Shown in pieces: positions 5,636 through 9,716 of a DNA stretch of 9,716 nucleotides; the first letter of the stretch is position 1; the number at the start of each line of letters is the position of its first letter. This DNA is from Bacteroides sp. (lineage in GTDB: Bacteria; Bacteroidota; Bacteroidia; Bacteroidales; SM23-62). The DNA lies in contig JAUVKJ010000043.1 of assembly GCA_030592145.1 (NCBI GenBank), forward strand, positions 1 through 9,716, read 5' to 3'. Under the pieces are notes generated by a model. That model did not search any database. It saw nothing but the letters and a program-made list of their open reading frames with translations, and was not told the origin of the DNA. Made by a program: the position numbers and the translations under genes.

Positions 5636-8223
5636 CCAGGAAACAATGGCATACTTTGATTTCCGTACTTGTGGGACTAATGTTCCCCCTATTCACCATA
5701 ATCGTCATAACCGTTAAAACCGGCCTGTATATAAACTTCAGCAATTTTATCCAGATCCATAAAGCCCATCCGGAGATATTTATGCTTTATCTGCTGCCCC
5801 TGCTCTTCCCCTGGCTTGTCCGTATTCACATCAGCAGAAGGCAGAAGGAGAAGGACCATCTCCAGAAGATCATCAACCGCAAGGATGAAACGATCAACCG
5901 GAATGCGGCATTTGCAAAGGAAATCGGGGAAGGCAACTACTCGGTACATATTATCCCGGAAGGGGAACAGGATGTGCTGGGGAAGTCACTCCTGGCCATG
6001 AAGGAGAACCTGCTTGCCAATCACTGGAAAGAATCCAGCCAGAACTGGATTTCCGAGGGAAAAAACCTGGTTTCCAATATCCTCAGGATGTATTACAAGC
6101 TTGAAGAACTAGGGGATCACGTGCTGGAGCATCTGGTAAAATACATCGATGCCATACAGGGGGCGATCTACCTGTATAACGAGGAGAACGATACCCTGGT
6201 GAATCTGTCTGCCTATGCCTATAACAGGAAAAAATACATCACCCGGGAATTCAAAGTGGGCTATGGTCTGATCGGCCAGTGCGCCTATGAGAAGGATTAT
6301 ATTTACCGTACAGAGATACCGGATGATTATTTTACCATTACTTCCGGACTCGTGGGAGAGAAAAAACCGGCCAGCCTTCTTATCGTTCCGCTTAAAACGG
6401 AAGATATGCTCCAGGGCGTGGTGGAGATCGCTTCCCTGAATCCCGAGATCCCCGACCAGACCATTACCCTGGTTAAGGAACTGGGAAGCATCATTGCCCG
6501 TACCGTATTTAACCTCAGGGTGAACCAGAAAACCGAAAGGCTTCTCGAGGAGTCGCAGAAGCTGACGATCGAACTCAGGGAGAATGAGGAAAAACTGAAG
6601 GAAAACGCTGAAGAGATGCGGGTTACCCAGGAAGAGCTGAAACTCTCAAACGAACAGATGGAGGCCCAGGTTCAGGAGGTGGAAAATGCTCAGAAACGAC
6701 TGCACTGGCTGCTTGAAAATGCTTCCGAGATCATCAGTATCTATAATAAGGATCTACGGAATACCTATACCAGTCCCTCGGTAACAAGAATCCTGGGATA
6801 CACACCCGAAGAATTGATGAAGGGAAAGGATTTTGAACGCCTTACCCTGGATGGACAGGACCGATTGAAGTCCCTGTTCGAAGAGATCATAAAAGACCCC
6901 GGCCTGACTCCCACCATAGAGTATACCTATGTACGCAAGGACGGACAGCAGGTATCCCTTGAATCTAAGGCAAGGAACCTGCTTGATGACCCGGCGGTCA
7001 ATGGTATTATCCTGAATACCAGCGATATAACAGAACGACGCAGAAGGGAAAAGGAAGAGAGGATACGCACGCGCATGCAGGCCCTTTCAGAGAATTCACT
7101 CGACATGATTATCCGCCTGAGCCTCGACGGACAATTCTATTATGCAAATCCCGTGGTGGAAGATTACCTTGGGAAAAATCCGGGCGACCTGATCAGCAAG
7201 AACCTTTCGGAGATTGAACTTCCTGCTATTCTCAAGGAGTATTTCGAGATGTGCATCATCAGCGTCAAGGACAAGCCCCAGAAAACGAATCATGAACTGA
7301 CCATATCCATACAGGCCGGTGGAAGGGCCCTGGAAAGGATCATGAGCATGGCCGCCATCCCTGAATTCAGCGACAGTGAACTGGAAACCATCCTGATCGT
7401 CGGCCATGACATAACGGAAACCAAGCGGATCGAAAAAGAGATCCAGGTCAAGAACCGGAAAATCGAGGACAGCATAAACTATGCAGAGCGGATCCAGAGC
7501 AGCATCCTTCCCGGGATAAAACAGATACAGGAGTACTTTCCAAAGTGCTTTATCTGCTATAAACCAAGAGATGTGATCTCGGGGGATTTCCCGTGGTTCT
7601 TCCCGAAAAGTGAGGATTTGATTTATATTGCCGCTGTTGATTGCACGGGACACGGAGTTCCCGGCGCCCTGCTTTCGTTCGTCGGCTACTTCCTGCTGAA
7701 TAATATCGTCGATCACGACAAAGAATATACATCCGGGGAGATCTGTAATAAGCTCCATGCCGGTGTGCGCAGGACCCTGAAACAGGAGAGCGGGGACGCA
7801 GATGCAAGAGACGGCATGGACATTGCCTTCTGCAAGATCAATACCCGGACCCGTGAAATCCAGTATGCAGGTGCACATCGCCCCCTGTATCTTCTCAGGA
7901 ACGGGGAGCTTCTTGAATTCAAGGGCGACCGTAAAGCCATCGGCGGGATCCCTCCCCGAAAAAAAGCCGAGCAGCCCTTTACGAACCATGTGATCCCCTA
8001 TCAGTCGGGCGACAAGATCTTTTTCTTCACCGATGGCATGCCCGACCAGCTCGGAGGCATGGAGAACAAGAAATACTCACCGAAAAGGATACGTGAAGCC
8101 ATTATCGAAAGGCCCGGTTTCACCATGAACCAGTTTAAGAATTATTTCACGCTGGATTTCGAAGACTGGATGAAAAATGCCAAGCAGATTGATGATGTGC
8201 TGCTCATCGGCATAGAATTTTAG
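5632..8223 (+). CDS. Membrane GAF-PAS-PAS SpoIIE-type PP2C phosphatase (SiaA-like role)
   Basis: Ser/Thr phosphatase with sensory domains, 863 residues from the chosen start. Order: transmembrane helices at about 10-29 and 48-65; HAMP-like region (80-130); GAF (155-295, with AYNRKKYITREFKVGYGLIG); long coiled coil (296-356); PAS (357-467, ending DITERR); PAS (480-597, ending GHDITET); the linker IEDSINYAERIQSSILPG (611-628); and a SpoIIE/PP2C domain (640-863). Metal-ligand aspartates of PP2C are visible: Asp652 in SGDFPWF, Asp670 in AVDCTGHGVPGAL, Asp801 in FFFTDG and Asp855 in QIDDVLLIG. Many relatives have SGDFYW, so Pro654 is slightly unusual. The frame is open upstream to an ATG at 5560, but ATG 5632 overlaps the preceding stop as ATGA, has a GGGA-like site before it and leads straight into the membrane helix, so it is preferred. 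By position next to siaB/siaC it is the probable SiaC-P phosphatase. Confidence 0.92.
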   Translation: MTRKQWHTLISVLVGLMFPLFTIIVITVKTGLYINFSNFIQIHKAHPEIFMLYLLPLLFPWLVRIHISRRQKEKDHLQKIINRKDETINRNAAFAKEIGEGNYSVHIIPEGEQDVLGKSLLAMKENLLANHWKESSQNWISEGKNLVSNILRMYYKLEELGDHVLEHLVKYIDAIQGAIYLYNEENDTLVNLSAYAYNRKKYITREFKVGYGLIGQCAYEKDYIYRTEIPDDYFTITSGLVGEKKPASLLIVPLKTEDMLQGVVEIASLNPEIPDQTITLVKELGSIIARTVFNLRVNQKTERLLEESQKLTIELRENEEKLKENAEEMRVTQEELKLSNEQMEAQVQEVENAQKRLHWLLENASEIISIYNKDLRNTYTSPSVTRILGYTPEELMKGKDFERLTLDGQDRLKSLFEEIIKDPGLTPTIEYTYVRKDGQQVSLESKARNLLDDPAVNGIILNTSDITERRRREKEERIRTRMQALSENSLDMIIRLSLDGQFYYANPVVEDYLGKNPGDLISKNLSEIELPAILKEYFEMCIISVKDKPQKTNHELTISIQAGGRALERIMSMAAIPEFSDSELETILIVGHDITETKRIEKEIQVKNRKIEDSINYAERIQSSILPGIKQIQEYFPKCFICYKPRDVISGDFPWFFPKSEDLIYIAAVDCTGHGVPGALLSFVGYFLLNNIVDHDKEYTSGEICNKLHAGVRRTLKQESGDADARDGMDIAFCKINTRTREIQYAGAHRPLYLLRNGELLEFKGDRKAIGGIPPRKKAEQPFTNHVIPYQSGDKIFFFTDGMPDQLGGMENKKYSPKRIREAIIERPGFTMNQFKNYFTLDFEDWMKNAKQIDDVLLIGIEF

Positions 8224-8309
8224 GCCTTTATCAAATTCGTATCCCCTTTTTCGGATTCTTTGTTTACTTTGGATTGATTTTTATTATTTTAGGATAATAA
8301 ACCCCAGGC
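8224..8309 (+). promoter_or_regulatory. AT-rich gap with possible promoter for the siaB-siaC unit
   Basis: This is the only gap of more than 30 bases in the plus-strand cluster. It is T-rich and shows no convincing hairpin terminator. TATTTTAG (8285-8292) differs by one base from the Bacteroidota -7 consensus TAnnTTTG, with a TTG at 8260-8262 about 22 bases upstream as a possible -33 box. That would start a transcript just before the SiaB ATG and let siaB-siaC be expressed separately from the sensor genes. The motifs are short and could be chance. Confidence 0.3.
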
Positions 8310-8894
8310 ATGATGGCCAACCCAAAAGACAACCTGGAGAAAGGTTTCCTTGAATTTGTATACGATTTTTATTCCTCCATGAAATCGCATGAGATCAGTC
8401 TTGTATACGAAGGAAAAGTAACCCACCAGATCACCAAGGCCTTTATTGCACTGGCGGAGGCGCAGATGGAAGAGAACGAGGAAGCCTCGAAGGTACAGCG
8501 CACAGTCTTTCATGTCATGGTTGAATGCCTTCAGAATATAAGCAGGCATGCGGATGAGTATGAGTCCGGCAAAGCCATTTATTCCGGAAAAGGCATCTTT
8601 ATTGTCAGCAACACCGATAAGGCCTGGTGCATTACGACGGGCAATGCCATTGTAAACGACAAGATCCCCGGCCTGAAGGCAATACTCGAGCAGGTCAATG
8701 CCCTCAACAATAAGGATCTTAAGGACCTGTATATGAATCAAATGCGTGAAGGCAGGCTGACTAACAGGGGCGGAGCCGGCCTTGGTTTTATCGACATCCG
8801 CAGAAAAACCGGGGAAAAACTTGATTATCATTTCTTGCCCATTACAGATAAGGTTTCATTTTTCCTGTTAACCACTTTAATACCAAGAACATAA
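8310..8894 (+). CDS. siaB: SiaB-family protein kinase (GHKL fold)
   Basis: Small cytoplasmic ATP-dependent protein kinase, 194 residues. In Pseudomonas aeruginosa SiaB phosphorylates SiaC. A GHKL-type ATP pocket is visible: an N-box-like helix VECLQNISRHA (71-81, Glu72 and Asn76 in the E-xxx-N arrangement), a TGNAIVND segment (110-117) in the place of the first G box, and the glycine-rich lid NRGGAGLGFIDI (152-163). The C-terminal strand FFLLTTLIP ends the fold. There is no dimerisation/histidine domain and no receiver, so it is not an ordinary two-component kinase. Two adjacent ATGs (8310 and 8313) are possible starts. SiaC follows after 14 bases, and the PP2C phosphatase precedes it, the expected kinase/phosphatase pair on one substrate. 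Family-level assignment from motifs and neighbours; the activity is inferred. Confidence 0.85.
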   Translation: MMANPKDNLEKGFLEFVYDFYSSMKSHEISLVYEGKVTHQITKAFIALAEAQMEENEEASKVQRTVFHVMVECLQNISRHADEYESGKAIYSGKGIFIVSNTDKAWCITTGNAIVNDKIPGLKAILEQVNALNNKDLKDLYMNQMREGRLTNRGGAGLGFIDIRRKTGEKLDYHFLPITDKVSFFLLTTLIPRT

Positions 8895-8908
8895 TAATCC
8901 CTTTCAAT

Positions 8909-9286
8909 ATGGAAGCTTTAAGAATAGATGGCACAGAAGACAGTCCACAGGTCATTCTGGATTTAGAGGCGAACATAATGGAATTGTCAGGCCGTTCACT
9001 GCCTGAAGATGTAAACACCTTCTATGAGCCCGTGCTGAGCTGGATCGAGGAATACTTCAAAAACCCGCATGACAATACCGTGTTTAATTTCAAACTTACC
9101 TATTTCAACACGGCAAGTTCAAAGGTGATACTTGACATCCTTACCCAGTTCGAAGAAATGATTGAAGATGGCCAACATGTGCTGGTTCGCTGGCACTTTC
9201 CGGATGACGATGAGGATATGCAGGAAGCAGGGGAAGAATACGCTGACATGGTTGATGTCCCTTTTGAAATGGTATCTTATTCATGA
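8909..9286 (+). CDS. siaC: SiaC-family regulatory phosphoprotein (DUF1987)
   Basis: A 125-residue cytoplasmic switch protein of the DUF1987/SiaC family, with a fold resembling STAS anti-sigma antagonists. Visible family features: TEDSPQVILD near the N-terminus (9-18), MELSGRSLPEDVNTFYEP (24-41), the strand-loop FKLTYFNTASSKVILDIL (61-78), and a C-terminal VRWHFPDDDEDMQEAGEEYA (93-112). The threonine in YFNTASSK is residue 68, the same number as the residue phosphorylated by SiaB and dephosphorylated by SiaA in P. aeruginosa SiaC. Length is typical. It lies between siaB (14 bases upstream) and a TerB-like gene (25 bases downstream). In P. aeruginosa SiaC binds and activates the diguanylate cyclase SiaD; no such enzyme is visible here, so its partner is open. 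Confidence 0.92.
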   Translation: MEALRIDGTEDSPQVILDLEANIMELSGRSLPEDVNTFYEPVLSWIEEYFKNPHDNTVFNFKLTYFNTASSKVILDILTQFEEMIEDGQHVLVRWHFPDDDEDMQEAGEEYADMVDVPFEMVSYS

Positions 9287-9315
9287 TGCATTTGAAACTT
9301 AGCGGTAAGCGATGA
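9286..9315 (+). other. Nine-codon mini-ORF bridging siaC and the TerB-like gene
   Basis: An ATG at 9286-9288 shares one base with the siaC stop. It reads MHLKLSGKR and stops at TGA 9313-9315, which overlaps the next gene's ATG (9312-9314) as ATGA. It fills the gap between the two genes exactly. It could pass ribosomes from one gene to the next, but chance is a fair alternative; there is no evidence that the peptide itself matters. Confidence 0.25.
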
Positions 9316-9716
9316 GCGAAAAGATCCTTAAGGCCCTGATGCAGCTGTTTGCATTGATCATCAAACAGGATGGCGGGGTGGAAGAAAAGGAAAAGAACTA
9401 TGTGAGGAACTTCCTGAGCCAGCAGCTTGCCAGCGAGAATGTTTTCTATTATTATTCACTTTTTGAAAAACATGCCGGGTTTGATGAGGAATCCCCCGGG
9501 GAAACCGGCGCGGAAAAACTAACCTCTGTCAAGGATTCTGTAAGGGTGCTGGGCATTTGCAGGAAGATCAACAAAACCCTGCACCAGAACCAGAAAGTCA
9601 TTGTGCTTGTACGCCTTTATGAGCTGGTAAACTCGGACCGGAAGTTTACCAAACAGAGAATGGCCATCATTTCAACGGTAGCGGATGTATTCAAGATCAA
9701 AAAGACAGAAGCCGCC
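9312..9716 (+). CDS. TerB-like protein, N-terminal part (possible ABC-type protein)
   Basis: 135 codons are open to the window end. The start MSEKILKALMQLFALIIKQDGG followed by VEEKEKNYVRNFL matches the TerB-like pattern: an amphipathic helix, an acidic D-G turn and a glutamate, then a second helix. A variable acidic stretch (residues 57-70) is followed by another helical pair (SVRVLGICRKINKTLHQNQKVIVLVRLYELVNSDRKFTKQ region, about 75-118) that looks like the second half of the TerB bundle. From memory of similar Bacteroidota proteins, this N-terminus often precedes an ATP-binding cassette and membrane segments in a protein of about 1000 residues; none of that is inside the window, so it is a prediction. 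No good Shine-Dalgarno precedes the ATG. The position directly after siaC makes it a candidate SiaC effector. Confidence 0.6.
   Translation, partial: MSEKILKALMQLFALIIKQDGGVEEKEKNYVRNFLSQQLASENVFYYYSLFEKHAGFDEESPGETGAEKLTSVKDSVRVLGICRKINKTLHQNQKVIVLVRLYELVNSDRKFTKQRMAIISTVADVFKIKKTEAA

Noticed and set aside
7096..7989. Long open frame on the minus strand opposite the phosphatase (297 codons)
   Set aside because: It is antisense to the PAS and PP2C domains whose motifs are intact, has no recognisable domain, and is a typical codon-bias shadow.
8224..8260. Rho-independent terminator after the phosphatase
   Set aside because: There is a T-rich stretch but no GC-rich inverted repeat before it.

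Overview
The window looks like chromosomal DNA from a member of the Bacteroidota, probably a Bacteroidales or Marinilabiliales-type anaerobe. The reasons are indirect: weak or absent Shine-Dalgarno sequences with A-rich leaders, AT-rich candidate promoters, the style of the GAF/PAS/SpoIIE proteins (AYNRKKY-type GAF domains, a YAERIQ...ILP lead-in to the phosphatase), and a SiaB/SiaC pair next to a TerB-like protein. No rRNA, tRNA, CRISPR array, transposase, phage gene or attachment site is visible.

Layout. Positions 1-1303 are on the minus strand: purQ (611-1303), then a DMT/EamA-family permease (609 to beyond position 1) that starts from a TTG one base after the purQ stop. A short AT-rich divergent region (1304-1357) follows. 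It carries a perfect 16-bp tandem duplication that copies the purQ start codon. From 1358 to the end everything is on the plus strand: a stand-alone CheR methyltransferase; a large membrane GAF-PAS-PAS sensor split by one in-frame TAA (2194-2409 and 2428-4851); a small two-helix membrane GAF protein (4838-5635); and a membrane GAF-PAS-PAS-SpoIIE/PP2C phosphatase (5632-8223). After an 86-bp gap come a SiaB-family GHKL kinase (8310-8894), a SiaC/DUF1987 phosphoprotein (8909-9286), and the first 135 codons of a TerB-like protein (9312 to beyond the window).

How the parts may work together. The first four plus-strand genes overlap by 4 to 14 bases, so they are probably translated as a coupled unit. 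In Pseudomonas aeruginosa the SiaA phosphatase and SiaB kinase oppose each other on SiaC at Thr68, and unphosphorylated SiaC activates the diguanylate cyclase SiaD. Here the PP2C protein would be the SiaA equivalent, SiaB is present, and the SiaC homologue has a threonine at exactly residue 68. No GGDEF protein is visible, so the SiaC effector here is unknown; the TerB-like protein directly downstream is the nearest candidate. Three related GAF domains in three consecutive membrane proteins, plus a CheR with no chemotaxis receptor, suggest a sensory module upstream of the SiaB/SiaC switch. The wiring is inference from gene order and families; the domain calls rest on visible motifs.
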